DNA of 10,331 nucleotides from positions 1 to 10,331 of the forward strand of contig CATXZX010000024.1 in the NCBI GenBank assembly GCA_958404085.1, read 5' to 3'. Within the stretch, counting starts at the first letter, position 1. The number at the start of each line of letters is the position of its first letter. This stretch comes from an uncultured Prevotellaceae bacterium (GTDB lineage: Bacteria > Bacteroidota > Bacteroidia > Bacteroidales > Bacteroidaceae). Made by a program: the position numbers and the translations under genes. This document shows positions 1 to 6,591 of this stretch, in pieces. The notes beneath the pieces were generated by a model, which saw only the letters and a program-made list of their open reading frames with translations, was not told the DNA's origin and did no database searches.

Positions 1-712
1 AAGAAGAACCGTGAAGAACGATGGGGAATCCCGGAAGTTTCTCCATTACAGCATCGAGAACGTCGAATGCCAAGGGAGGAGGAACCATACGGCCCGTTGC
101 GGGGTCGATGTGGCACTGCTCCGGTGTAAATTTATATGCACCGTGCGATGTACCGATAGAGATAGCCAACGAATCGCAACCCGTACGTGTAGCGAAGTCG
201 ATTACCTCTTCGGGATTCGTATAGGTGTGGTGATCGGAAGAAACTTCGTCTTCAACACCGGCCAATACACCGAGTTCACCTTCAACCGTTACATCGAACT
301 GATGAGCATAGTCTACAACCTTCTTTGTCAGGGCTACATTCTCGTCATAAGGCAGATGAGAACCGTCGATCATTACAGAAGAGAAGCCGGAGTCGATACA
401 GCTCTTGCAGGTCTCGAACGTATCACCGTGGTCAAGGTGCAATACGATTTCAGGTTTCTCGCAACCTAATTCTTTAGCGTATTCCACTGCACCCTGGGCC
501 ATGTAGCGCAACAGCGTAGCGTTAGCATACTGGCGAGCGCCTTTAGATACTTGCAGGATAACCGGCGATTTTGTTTCTACGGCAGCTTTGATGATAGCCT
601 GCATCTGCTCCATGTTATTGAAATTGAAAGCTGGAATAGCGTAGCCGCCATTGATAGCCTTCTTAAACATCTCACGGGTGTTCACCAGGCCTAAGTCCTT
701 GTAATTAACCAT
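1..712 (-). CDS. fba: Class II fructose-bisphosphate aldolase (3' end outside window)
   Basis: Cytoplasmic zinc enzyme of glycolysis and gluconeogenesis that reversibly cleaves fructose 1,6-bisphosphate to dihydroxyacetone phosphate and glyceraldehyde 3-phosphate. The minus strand reads open from ATG at 712 to the window edge, giving the first 237 residues of a protein that usually has about 330 in this order. Family motifs are visible: LHLDHGD at residues 91-97 (catalytic Asp94 and zinc ligand His95), VEGELG at 143-148, GTSHG at 187-191 (His190) and LHGSS at 233-237 (His234). The start gives MVNYKDLGLVNTREMF, a typical aldolase N terminus, and lies about 45 bases after a Bacteroidota promoter. 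Codons favour T-ending forms (GGT, GCT, TCT, CGT) more than the GCC/GGC-rich neighbours, as expected of a highly expressed gene. Identification is firm; only the C terminus is missing. Confidence 0.96.
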   Translation of the reverse strand, partial: MVNYKDLGLVNTREMFKKAINGGYAIPAFNFNNMEQMQAIIKAAVETKSPVILQVSKGARQYANATLLRYMAQGAVEYAKELGCEKPEIVLHLDHGDTFETCKSCIDSGFSSVMIDGSHLPYDENVALTKKVVDYAHQFDVTVEGELGVLAGVEDEVSSDHHTYTNPEEVIDFATRTGCDSLAISIGTSHGAYKFTPEQCHIDPATGRMVPPPLAFDVLDAVMEKLPGFPIVLHGSS

Positions 713-1043
713 ACTTTTATATTTTATTGGATTTATAAAGGTAGCATTTGTTATTCGTGTGGCAAAGTTACACAATTCGACCGGGAAGAGGAAACTTTCC
801 TTTTTCTTTTTTAATCGGCGGCACTTAAAAAAGGTAAAGGAGAAACACGCACATACGTTTTGTGCCGAAGAATGTTATTTTCAGTTTGCAAAACGCGACA
901 TAATGGACACTCAAAGTAAACACAAGGCCAGCCGTCCGCCGACCCGTACAAGACAAACCGAAGCCGGGCACTCCCGCTACGCCGGAAGTGCCTGCCAATT
1001 TAAAAAAACTCTGAGATATTTTAAAAAAGCGCGGAGTTGTGCA
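713..1043. other. Geneless stretch between fba and the DUF3256 terminator
   Basis: About 330 bases hold the fba promoter at the left end and no convincing gene. The longest open frame (plus strand, 759-1133) runs through the fba promoter and a terminator hairpin into the antisense of the DUF3256 gene; its product is rich in Lys, Arg and aromatic residues without recognisable motifs. A short hairpin AGGAA-act-TTCCT at about 789-801 is followed by T-rich sequence to about 815. A GGCACT/AGTGCC pair lies at about 967-992. Neither is flanked by a gene it would obviously serve. A small RNA cannot be excluded, but I see no match to a known family. Confidence 0.5.
763..794 (-). promoter_or_regulatory. 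Bacteroidota promoter of fba
   Basis: On the minus strand, TAACTTTG at 770-763 matches the Bacteroidota -7 box TAnnTTTG. TTTC at 794-791, 20 bases upstream, is one mismatch from the -33 element TTTG. Transcription would start near 757, leaving an untranslated leader of about 45 bases before the aldolase ATG. This is a motif match only. Confidence 0.6.
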
Positions 1044-1094
1044 TCAAAAACTACGGTCTGCGTTTTCGTTCAATGGCGTGAAAACGCAGACCGT
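1044..1094 (-). terminator. Strong terminator of the DUF3256 gene
   Basis: A perfect 15-bp stem (1053-1067 with 1080-1094) encloses a 12-base loop and begins 5 bases past the DUF3256 stop codon. Read on the minus strand it is followed by AGTTTTTG, the expected U-tract. The long stem is strong support for intrinsic termination between the DUF3256 gene and fba. Confidence 0.85.
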
Positions 1095-1098
1095 CACC

Positions 1099-1734
1099 TT
1101 AGGGTTGTACAAAACGTCCCTTTTCCCATTTAAGCAAAAGCCCTTTGTTCACATAAGGTTCTACGCGCTTCCGGTCTTCGGGCGCAAGGGCTTCCAACGA
1201 AACCCCTAACCGCATTTCGTTGGTACCGGCTGTCAGCACGGCATAGTGCGCCTCGGCATCCAGCAACTTGCGGATATTCTCCAGACAAGCCGCATCGCAT
1301 GTGTCCGGACGCACCCAATAGGCATCGTCGGCCGGCCAACGGAACATCGCATCTCCGGAAAGCGGACGCCAATCGGACGTATAGAAACGGACGACGCTCT
1401 CGGCAGCAGGCATACGGCAGGTATGCACGACACAGACAACCCGCGTCGTATCTGTCAGGGGGAGCAGCTTCAACGCCACATCGCTGACATCCGTCAGGCG
1501 TATCTGGCAGTAGTCTGCGGTCAGCGTCAACATCTTCGAACGGCCTCCGAAAGCATTCTCCACAACGGCCTCCATCTTGTTATCCGCAAAGTCGATACAG
1601 TCCAAACGGTTGTTCTTCGTCAGGACCGGCACAATGGAATCGGGCATCTCGGCAAAAACCGTGCGCATCTGCTGCGCATTGGCTGCAAAGGCACATATAA
1701 AAAGGAAAAACGTATGTAACAGGATTCTTTTCAT
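1099..1734 (-). CDS. DUF3256 family exported protein
   Basis: Protein of 211 residues of unknown function. The N terminus is a clear signal peptide: basic MKR, a hydrophobic core at about residues 4-18, then AANA|QQ giving probable signal peptidase I cleavage after Ala20, so the mature protein would be periplasmic or surface-located. The segment MPDSIVPVLTKNNRLDCIDF (about 30-49) and the following NAFGG are what I recall as the conserved head of DUF3256, a family common in Bacteroidales. No catalytic motif is evident. The gene stands alone, with its own promoter and a terminator just after the stop, and is divergent from rpmE2. Start choice rests on the signal peptide and on the promoter about 25 bases upstream. 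The family name comes from memory of related sequences, not from a search. Confidence 0.8.
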   Translation of the reverse strand: MKRILLHTFFLFICAFAANAQQMRTVFAEMPDSIVPVLTKNNRLDCIDFADNKMEAVVENAFGGRSKMLTLTADYCQIRLTDVSDVALKLLPLTDTTRVVCVVHTCRMPAAESVVRFYTSDWRPLSGDAMFRWPADDAYWVRPDTCDAACLENIRKLLDAEAHYAVLTAGTNEMRLGVSLEALAPEDRKRVEPYVNKGLLLKWEKGRFVQP

Positions 1735-1758
1735 CGCAACTCATTCAATCAAACGGGG

Positions 1759-1791
1759 CAAAGGTACATATTTCTTTGTGTTAAGTTGAAA
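1759..1791 (-). promoter_or_regulatory. Promoter of the DUF3256 gene
   Basis: The minus strand has TACCTTTG at 1766-1759, a full match to TAnnTTTG, with TTTC at 1791-1788 (21 bases upstream) as a weak -33 element. Transcription would start about 17 bases before the ATG. It lies back to back with the rpmE2 promoter. Confidence 0.6.
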
Positions 1792-1806
1792 AATAGAAAA
1801 GAAACT

Positions 1807-1838
1807 TTTGGACGGAGTCGATTTTTGTTGTACCTTTG
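1807..1838 (+). promoter_or_regulatory. Promoter of rpmE2
   Basis: TTTTG at 1806-1810, then 20 bases, then TACCTTTG at 1831-1838: a near-perfect Bacteroidota housekeeping promoter. Transcription would start near 1845, giving a leader of about 70 A-rich bases before the L31 start codon. The leader has no Shine-Dalgarno site, which is normal in this phylum. Confidence 0.8.
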
Positions 1839-1915
1839 CAACCGTTTTAGACCATTACACGATTGTTACCAAAACAATTAGCCAAACAGCAAACAATAAT
1901 AAAACATATAACGAA

Positions 1916-2170
1916 ATGAAAAAAGGCATTCATCCTGAAAATTATCGCCCTGTCGTGTTCAAGGACATGAGCAACGGCGACATGTTTTTGTCTCGTTCTA
2001 CATGCAAGACGAACGATACTGTCGAATTCGAAGGCGAAACTTATCCGGTAGTCAAGCTCGAAATCTCCAGCACATCACACCCCTTCTACACAGGTAAGTC
2101 CAAGTTGGTAGACACAGCAGGTCGCGTCGACAAGTTCATGAACCGTTACGGACAGGCTCGCAAGAAATAA
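1916..2170 (+). CDS. rpmE2: 50S ribosomal protein L31 type B
   Basis: Small protein of the large ribosomal subunit, 84 residues. MKKGIHPENYRPVVFKDMSN at the N terminus and HPFYTGKSKLVDTAGRVDKF at about 55-74 are typical of type B L31. The zinc-ribbon cysteines of the zinc-binding form are absent (a single Cys at position 30), so this is the zinc-independent form. The frame is open further upstream to 1808, but that extension would lie across the promoter; ATG 1916 gives the family length and N terminus. The gene is monocistronic in appearance, with a strong promoter upstream and a hairpin terminator 30 bases after the stop. Confidence 0.96.
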   Translation: MKKGIHPENYRPVVFKDMSNGDMFLSRSTCKTNDTVEFEGETYPVVKLEISSTSHPFYTGKSKLVDTAGRVDKFMNRYGQARKK

Positions 2171-2200
2171 GAAAACAGGCTTATTACATATTTATAATAT

Positions 2201-2241
2201 AGAGGTGTGTCCTTTCGGGGATATACCTCTTATTTTATTTT
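2201..2241 (+). terminator. Terminator of rpmE2
   Basis: AGAGGTGTGTCC at 2201-2212 pairs with the segment ending at 2230 (ATATACCTCT arm), forming a 12-bp stem with two G-U pairs and a small loop, then TATTTTATTTT at 2231-2241. It lies almost entirely in the gap before the GH109-like gene, whose ATG follows 7 bases after the T tract. Confidence 0.85.
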
Positions 2242-2248
2242 CGGCACT

Positions 2249-3472
2249 ATGGCAACAAATTGCACCTCCGTTCTCGAACTGACCTGTCCGCCGCTCCCGG
2301 TTGTCCGGATGGCATTCATCGGACTGGGGCGTCGCGGCATGAAAGCCCTCGACCGCTATCTCCACATCGAAGGGACGGAAATCAAGGTTTTCTCCGATCT
2401 TCAACAGGAAAATCTGGACAAGGCCCGCGACATGCTGGCCCGCGACGGACAAAGAACGGCTGCCGACTGCTACTGCGGCCCCGACGTATGGAAAGAAGTA
2501 TGCCAACGCCCGGATATCGACCTGATTTATATCTGTACGGAATGGAGCAGCCATGCAACGATAGCCGCCTACGCGATGCGACACGGCAAACACGTGGCCG
2601 TCGAAGTTCCGGCTGCCACCGATGTAGCGTCCTGTTGGAATTTGGTAAAGACTGCTGAAGAAACGCGCCGCCACTGCCTGATGCTGGAAAACTGTTGCTA
2701 CGACGCCTTTGCCCTGACGACCCACCACATGGCCGAAATCGGTTTATTGGGCGACATCACGCACTGCGAAGGGGCCTACATCCACGACCTGCGCCGCCTG
2801 TTCGAAAAAGAGAGACACGAAGGTTTCCAACAAAGTTCGTGGATGGAAAAAAATTGTTCGGAACACGGCGGAAATCCATACCCCACACACGGAATGGGGC
2901 CCATCGGCCTGCTGCTGAACCTACACCGGGGCGACCGGCTCGACTACCTGGTATCGCTTACCGAAAACGCCCGGACGCATACGGCCTGCGGCCATATCAA
3001 CTGTACCCTGCTGAAAACGGTTAAGGGGCGTAGCATCCTCCTCACACACGACGTTACGACTCCCCGCCCTTACAGCCGCAGCCAGGTAACGTGCGGGACA
3101 CACGGATTTACACAGAAATATCCGGTAGCGACCTTTATGCTCGAAGGAATGGACATCCCCGCTGTCGACAAAAATGCCGAAGCGATGCTCAAGAAATACC
3201 GCCACCCTGTCACGGCCCGCTGGGGCGAAGAAGCCCACCGCCGGAACATGTCCAACGAGATGAACTACGTGATGGATTGCCGCCTGATTTATTGTTTGAG
3301 AAACGGGCTTCCACTCGACATGGACGTATACGATGCAGCCGAATGGTCGTGCATAGCCGAATTAAGCAAAGAGTCCGCACAAAACGGAAGCAGACCTGTC
3401 GCCATCCCCGACTTCACATCCGGACAATGGGATGTACTCGCAAGACATCGTTTCCACATGGCCGAGAAATAA
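2249..3472 (+). CDS. Gfo/Idh/MocA family protein, GH109-like
   Basis: Protein of 407 residues with an N-terminal NAD-binding Rossmann fold: MAFIGLGRRG at 21-30 contains GxGxxG, with Asp50 at the end of the second strand. EVPAA at 119-123 and ENCCY at 147-151 follow. YPTHGMGPIG at 211-220 is the hallmark of family GH109, whose members hydrolyse alpha-N-acetylgalactosaminides by an NAD-dependent redox mechanism. Tyr211 and His214 appear to match the Tyr and His placed in the active site of the Elizabethkingia enzyme, and Glu147, Tyr177 and His179 other active-site positions (from memory). Unlike many GH109 proteins it has no Tat or Sec signal, suggesting a cytoplasmic protein acting on an internal sugar or derivative. 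ATG 2249 is chosen because earlier in-frame starts lie inside the L31 terminator. No clear promoter of its own was seen. A role as an ordinary oxidoreductase remains possible. Confidence 0.85.
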   Translation: MATNCTSVLELTCPPLPVVRMAFIGLGRRGMKALDRYLHIEGTEIKVFSDLQQENLDKARDMLARDGQRTAADCYCGPDVWKEVCQRPDIDLIYICTEWSSHATIAAYAMRHGKHVAVEVPAATDVASCWNLVKTAEETRRHCLMLENCCYDAFALTTHHMAEIGLLGDITHCEGAYIHDLRRLFEKERHEGFQQSSWMEKNCSEHGGNPYPTHGMGPIGLLLNLHRGDRLDYLVSLTENARTHTACGHINCTLLKTVKGRSILLTHDVTTPRPYSRSQVTCGTHGFTQKYPVATFMLEGMDIPAVDKNAEAMLKKYRHPVTARWGEEAHRRNMSNEMNYVMDCRLIYCLRNGLPLDMDVYDAAEWSCIAELSKESAQNGSRPVAIPDFTSGQWDVLARHRFHMAEK

Positions 3473-3492
3473 AAATCGGCACATCAGGCCGA
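3471..3492 (-). terminator. Possible terminator of the truA-EamA operon
   Basis: On the minus strand TCGGC (3492-3488) pairs with GCCGA (3480-3476) around a 7-base loop, followed by TTTTT at 3475-3471 and more T beyond. The loop includes the EamA stop codon and the T tract overlaps the GH109-like stop codon. The stem is only 5 bp, so this is tentative. Confidence 0.45.
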
Positions 3493-4401
3493 ACCGAGCC
3501 ACAAGAATATCAGCCCCAACAGGACTAACAGTAAATCGACGGCCTTCGCCTTCAGATTCTTTTCGTGCAACAAAAGCGCACCGCACAGGAAAGAAATCAA
3601 CACACTGCCGCGCCGTACCATCGACACGATGGAAATCATTGCTCCGGGCATACTCAGTGCATAAAAATAGGCCCAATCCGCCAACGTCAGGAATACGGAT
3701 ATAAAGAAAATGCTGCTCCGCCATCGAAAAGGAGCCGTATGCCGGCGCACAGGCAGCCACATCAGACACAACATGACAGCCATCGTAGCGCACTGGTATA
3801 AGTTGTACCATCCCTGAACGGCCATGCGGCCCAATCCCAGCCCTCCTTCTTCGGGCGAAGCCATCAGGTGTTTGTCATACAGTCCGCTCGCACATCCCAA
3901 CACGGCGGCACCCACGATAAAATAAATCCACCGGTTGTGGGAAAAACGAATGCCTTCTTTCTTCCCGCTCCGGCTCAAAAGATAAAACGAAAGCACAGCC
4001 AACGCCACTCCGGCCCACTGCCATGCGTTCAGGCGCTCGCCGAAAATAAGCATCGCACCGACAAGTGTCATCACCGGGCGGGTGGCATTGATGGGACCAA
4101 CGATTGTCAACGGCAGGTGCTTTAAGGCGAGATACCCCAGCAACCAGGAACCTAAAACAATAAACGATTTAAGCAAAATAGGACCGTGCATCTCCCAACC
4201 GCCAGCCTCCACATAAAATTGCGAATCGGCCGAAATCTGTCCGGCGGCCGACCCGACAATAAACGGAAGCATGAAAAACGAGCAAAAAAGCGTATTCAAG
4301 AACAAAACCGGGAGGACCGCATTATCTTTCAGCGCCTGCTTTTTGGAAAAATCATAGAAGCCGAGCAAAAAAGCTGACACAAAAGCTAAAAAAATCCACA
4401 T
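3484..4401 (-). CDS. EamA/DMT superfamily membrane transporter
   Basis: Integral inner-membrane protein of 305 residues with about ten hydrophobic segments arranged as two EamA-type halves. GPINATRPVMTLVGAMLIFG (about 102-121) closes the first half, and a similar segment near 264-290 with the HEK turn closes the second. The first helix runs straight from the start (MWIFLAFVSAFLLGFYD), so there is no separate signal peptide. Members of this superfamily export or import small metabolites such as amino acids or nucleotide-related compounds; the substrate here is unknown. The ATG at 4401-4399 overlaps the truA stop codon as TAATG, implying translational coupling. A TTG 15 bases earlier is possible but less likely. 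Last gene of the four-gene operon. Confidence 0.85.
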   Translation of the reverse strand: MWIFLAFVSAFLLGFYDFSKKQALKDNAVLPVLFLNTLFCSFFMLPFIVGSAAGQISADSQFYVEAGGWEMHGPILLKSFIVLGSWLLGYLALKHLPLTIVGPINATRPVMTLVGAMLIFGERLNAWQWAGVALAVLSFYLLSRSGKKEGIRFSHNRWIYFIVGAAVLGCASGLYDKHLMASPEEGGLGLGRMAVQGWYNLYQCATMAVMLCLMWLPVRRHTAPFRWRSSIFFISVFLTLADWAYFYALSMPGAMISIVSMVRRGSVLISFLCGALLLHEKNLKAKAVDLLLVLLGLIFLWLGSA

Positions 4402-5222
4402 TACGGTACAAAACAAGGGGTATCGACAGACAAACGGGGAAGGTTCTCACCGATAAAAACGGAATCCGGATAGCGGACATCGACCAGAAAAAGGGCATTG
4501 GCCGGCATCGATTCGCCCGCAGCACAGCGGTTCTTCTCCGATATAACCTGCCGGAAACCCTCCACACTCATCTTTCCGCGTCCCACCTCGACCAGCGTGC
4601 CGACAATGGCACGCACCATGTTGCGCAAAAAGCGGTCGGCTGTAATCTCGAAACGCCACAACGTATCGGACACAGGTGTCCAACGGGCTTCGGCAACGCG
4701 ACATAAATTCGTTTTGGTGTCCGTATGCAATTTACTGAAACTCGTGAAATCGAAAACGGTCCTCAGGATATCCGCCGCCTCGTTCATGGCAGAAAAATCC
4801 AAAGCACCATACATACGACAGGCATAATGGCGTGCAAAAGCATCTTTGGCCGTCGACAGAAAATAATGGTAAGTACGCGCCGTGGCATCAAAGCGGGCAT
4901 GAGCCTGTGCCTTCACCGGAAAAATACCATATACGGAAATATCCGGCGGAAGCACCCTGTTGAGTTTTGCAACCAGAAAAGAAGGTTGCAACGGGCTTTC
5001 ATGCTGGATTTCCTCCGGCCGGGGATCATTGAAGTGGGCCACCATCAAACGGGCGTGTACCCCGGCATCCGTCCGGCCCGCCCCAACGATGTCGGTAGGA
5101 TACCGCAACAACAAAGACAAGGCTTCGGAAAACACTTGCTGCACGCTCGTTGCGTTCGGCTGAACCTGCCAGCCGTGATAAGCAGTACCGTCGTAAGCCA
5201 AATAAACGAAATATCGCTGCAT
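4401..5222 (-). CDS. truA: tRNA pseudouridine(38-40) synthase TruA
   Basis: Cytoplasmic enzyme that isomerises uridine to pseudouridine at positions 38-40 of the tRNA anticodon stem-loop. Length 273 residues, usual for the family. AGRTDAGVHA at 48-57 contains the catalytic Asp52, and the N terminus MQRYFVYLAYDGTAYHGWQV is typical. The C-terminal half has FLRNMVRAIVGTLVEVGRGK, the conserved RNA-binding and fold-stabilising segment. The start lies 6 bases after the GNAT stop codon, and the stop overlaps the EamA start, so the gene is in the middle of an operon. Confidence 0.96.
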   Translation of the reverse strand: MQRYFVYLAYDGTAYHGWQVQPNATSVQQVFSEALSLLLRYPTDIVGAGRTDAGVHARLMVAHFNDPRPEEIQHESPLQPSFLVAKLNRVLPPDISVYGIFPVKAQAHARFDATARTYHYFLSTAKDAFARHYACRMYGALDFSAMNEAADILRTVFDFTSFSKLHTDTKTNLCRVAEARWTPVSDTLWRFEITADRFLRNMVRAIVGTLVEVGRGKMSVEGFRQVISEKNRCAAGESMPANALFLVDVRYPDSVFIGENLPRLSVDTPCFVP

Positions 5223-5228
5223 GGCAAG

Positions 5229-5675
5229 CTATTTATTTAAAAAGACTGGCTGGTCATACACATTGGTTTCCTTTATCTCGAGTCCCATACTCCGGTAAAG
5301 GGCATTCGCGGCCACACGAGCCGGTTTCGATGTAAGCATCAGCGTCACAGGCGCCGACTTGCGGACAAAAGCCATTACTTCTTCCATTAATTTGCGACCC
5401 ACTTTTTTCCCGCGGAACGCCTCGTCCACCACAAGATCTTCGATCCAAGCCTTACGTCCTGTCGGCGAAAGATACATTCCGACCGTTGCCATGCCCACGA
5501 CCAGGCTGTTCTGCCGCAAAAAAAGCAAGTGACTGTTCTCCGACGCTATCAAATTCCGCAACAGGTCCGCATCCACACCGACCGGCCGCCTTGTCAACTG
5601 TCCGACCAGCCGGCACACCGTGTCATACAACTGCGGTGAATAGACCGTTTGCTCTTCCAAATAAAAACATTCCAT
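5229..5675 (-). CDS. GNAT family N-acetyltransferase
   Basis: Protein of 148 residues with the GNAT fold. IEDLVVDEAFRGKKVGRKLM at about 78-97 is motif A: the beta-4 strand followed by the acetyl-CoA pyrophosphate-binding loop (Arg88-Gly-Lys-Lys-Val-Gly93-Arg). ANALYRSMGLE at about 123-133 is the usual C-terminal motif B region. Such enzymes transfer an acyl group from acyl-CoA to an amine; the acceptor cannot be told from the sequence. Its place directly before truA is suggestive of translation or envelope functions, but nothing supports a specific one. It starts 4 bases after the DUF5715 stop and ends 6 bases before truA. Confidence 0.88.
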   Translation of the reverse strand: MECFYLEEQTVYSPQLYDTVCRLVGQLTRRPVGVDADLLRNLIASENSHLLFLRQNSLVVGMATVGMYLSPTGRKAWIEDLVVDEAFRGKKVGRKLMEEVMAFVRKSAPVTLMLTSKPARVAANALYRSMGLEIKETNVYDQPVFLNK

Positions 5676-5679
5676 TTAC

Positions 5680-6498
5680 TTACCGCACCGTTACGTGGTA
5701 ACAACCTTGTTTAACCTCATATTTTACATAACACGTGCCGGCCTCGCGCAAATCGCGCAACACCTCCGACAAAACCCATTTGAGCGTATCGTTACGGACA
5801 GCCCGCGCCGATGGTCCGTCGGGGTCCTCTACCGTATTATAACGGTTGTAACTGATATCGAAAGTCGTCCCGTAACGATGGCAGCTCTGCTCCGTAGCAT
5901 TACAGTTGCGCTTTCGCAGACGCGCGATGTCATCTTCCGTACGCAGTACCGAAGTCACGATAAGCGTATGCAGGGGAATTTGTTTCATCTCCAGCGAATC
6001 CAGGAAATTCCGTCCTATATGGTCCAACAAACGGGCCGCACGCGGTACTAAATAAGGTATAGAGTGACGCAACTCCTCCACTACATAATACGGACTGCTT
6101 CCCACATAAACCAGTTCGTTTTTCCGCTGCTCCGCCTGCGAACGGTCGCGCACCGGTTCCACGCCCAGGCGCGAGGCTGTAACAAGCTGGACATCATTCA
6201 GGTCTGGGAACGTCTTTTTAAAACCCGGCACACTGTAAATCCGGTTACGGACCGGTGCCCCGGATCCGTCGAGGAAACAAGGAACACGGCGCTCGCCCAT
6301 CAGCAACGAGTCGTTCAACAAACTACGTACCCGGACCGAATCGACCGTAACGGCACTCATGTCCTGACCAGAGGCATCCTCGGCGGAACCTCCGCCCACA
6401 GCCCGGTAAACACACCGGCCCAATGCCAAAACCAATACCGCCGCGACAAACGCATATTCGAACTTTTTCTTCCGGGAACGAGGAATCGTTATTTTCAT
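5680..6498 (-). CDS. DUF5715 family protein, M15 metallopeptidase-like
   Basis: Protein of 272 residues. A basic head with RSRKKK is followed by one hydrophobic segment (about 13-27), consistent with a signal anchor placing the rest in the periplasm. The C-terminal half has TSVLRTEDDIARLRKRN (182-198), SCHRYGTTFD (205-214) and a final CYHVTV (266-271). SxHxxGxxxD followed by a late His is the metal-ligand pattern of D,D-carboxy/dipeptidases of peptidase family M15 (VanY/VanX type): here His207, Asp214 and His268. I recall such Bacteroidales proteins as DUF5715. A role in trimming peptidoglycan stem peptides is inferred from the motif. ATG 6498 was chosen because the longer frame passes through the promoter. 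First gene of the minus-strand operon. Confidence 0.8.
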   Translation of the reverse strand: MKITIPRSRKKKFEYAFVAAVLVLALGRCVYRAVGGGSAEDASGQDMSAVTVDSVRVRSLLNDSLLMGERRVPCFLDGSGAPVRNRIYSVPGFKKTFPDLNDVQLVTASRLGVEPVRDRSQAEQRKNELVYVGSSPYYVVEELRHSIPYLVPRAARLLDHIGRNFLDSLEMKQIPLHTLIVTSVLRTEDDIARLRKRNCNATEQSCHRYGTTFDISYNRYNTVEDPDGPSARAVRNDTLKWVLSEVLRDLREAGTCYVKYEVKQGCYHVTVR

Positions 6499-6527
6499 TC
6501 GCGCACTATCTGTTTTAATTTTAGGCA

Positions 6528-6535
6528 CAAAAGTA
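6528..6535 (-). promoter_or_regulatory. -7 box for the DUF5715-GNAT-truA-EamA operon
   Basis: TACTTTTG on the minus strand (6535-6528) fits TAnnTTTG, with transcription expected to start near 6521, about 22 bases before the DUF5715 ATG. No good TTTG is found at the usual upstream distance, so only the -7 element is supported. Confidence 0.55.
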
Positions 6536-6568
6536 CAAAAAAAGAGAGTTTCTTTGGGTGAGATTGCG

Positions 6569-6576
6569 TAATTTTG
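6569..6576 (+). promoter_or_regulatory. -7 box for phoH-purC
   Basis: TAATTTTG at 6569-6576 fits TAnnTTTG. Transcription would start at about 6582-6584, only some 8-10 bases before the phoH ATG at 6592. No clear -33 element is seen. It lies 33 bases from the opposed -7 box of the minus-strand operon, so the two promoters overlap. Confidence 0.5.
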
Positions 6577-6591
6577 CACAAAAATGAACGA

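Noticed and set aside
964..998. GGCACT/AGTGCC hairpin as a terminator
   Set aside because: No T tract follows on either strand in the correct position and no gene ends next to it.
759..1133. 124-codon open frame on the plus strand
   Set aside because: It crosses the fba promoter, a strong terminator hairpin and the antisense of the DUF3256 C terminus; its composition is not protein-like and no family features are visible.
1808..1915. N-terminal extension of L31 from an upstream start
   Set aside because: The extension covers the promoter and leader; the ATG at 1916 matches the family N terminus and length.
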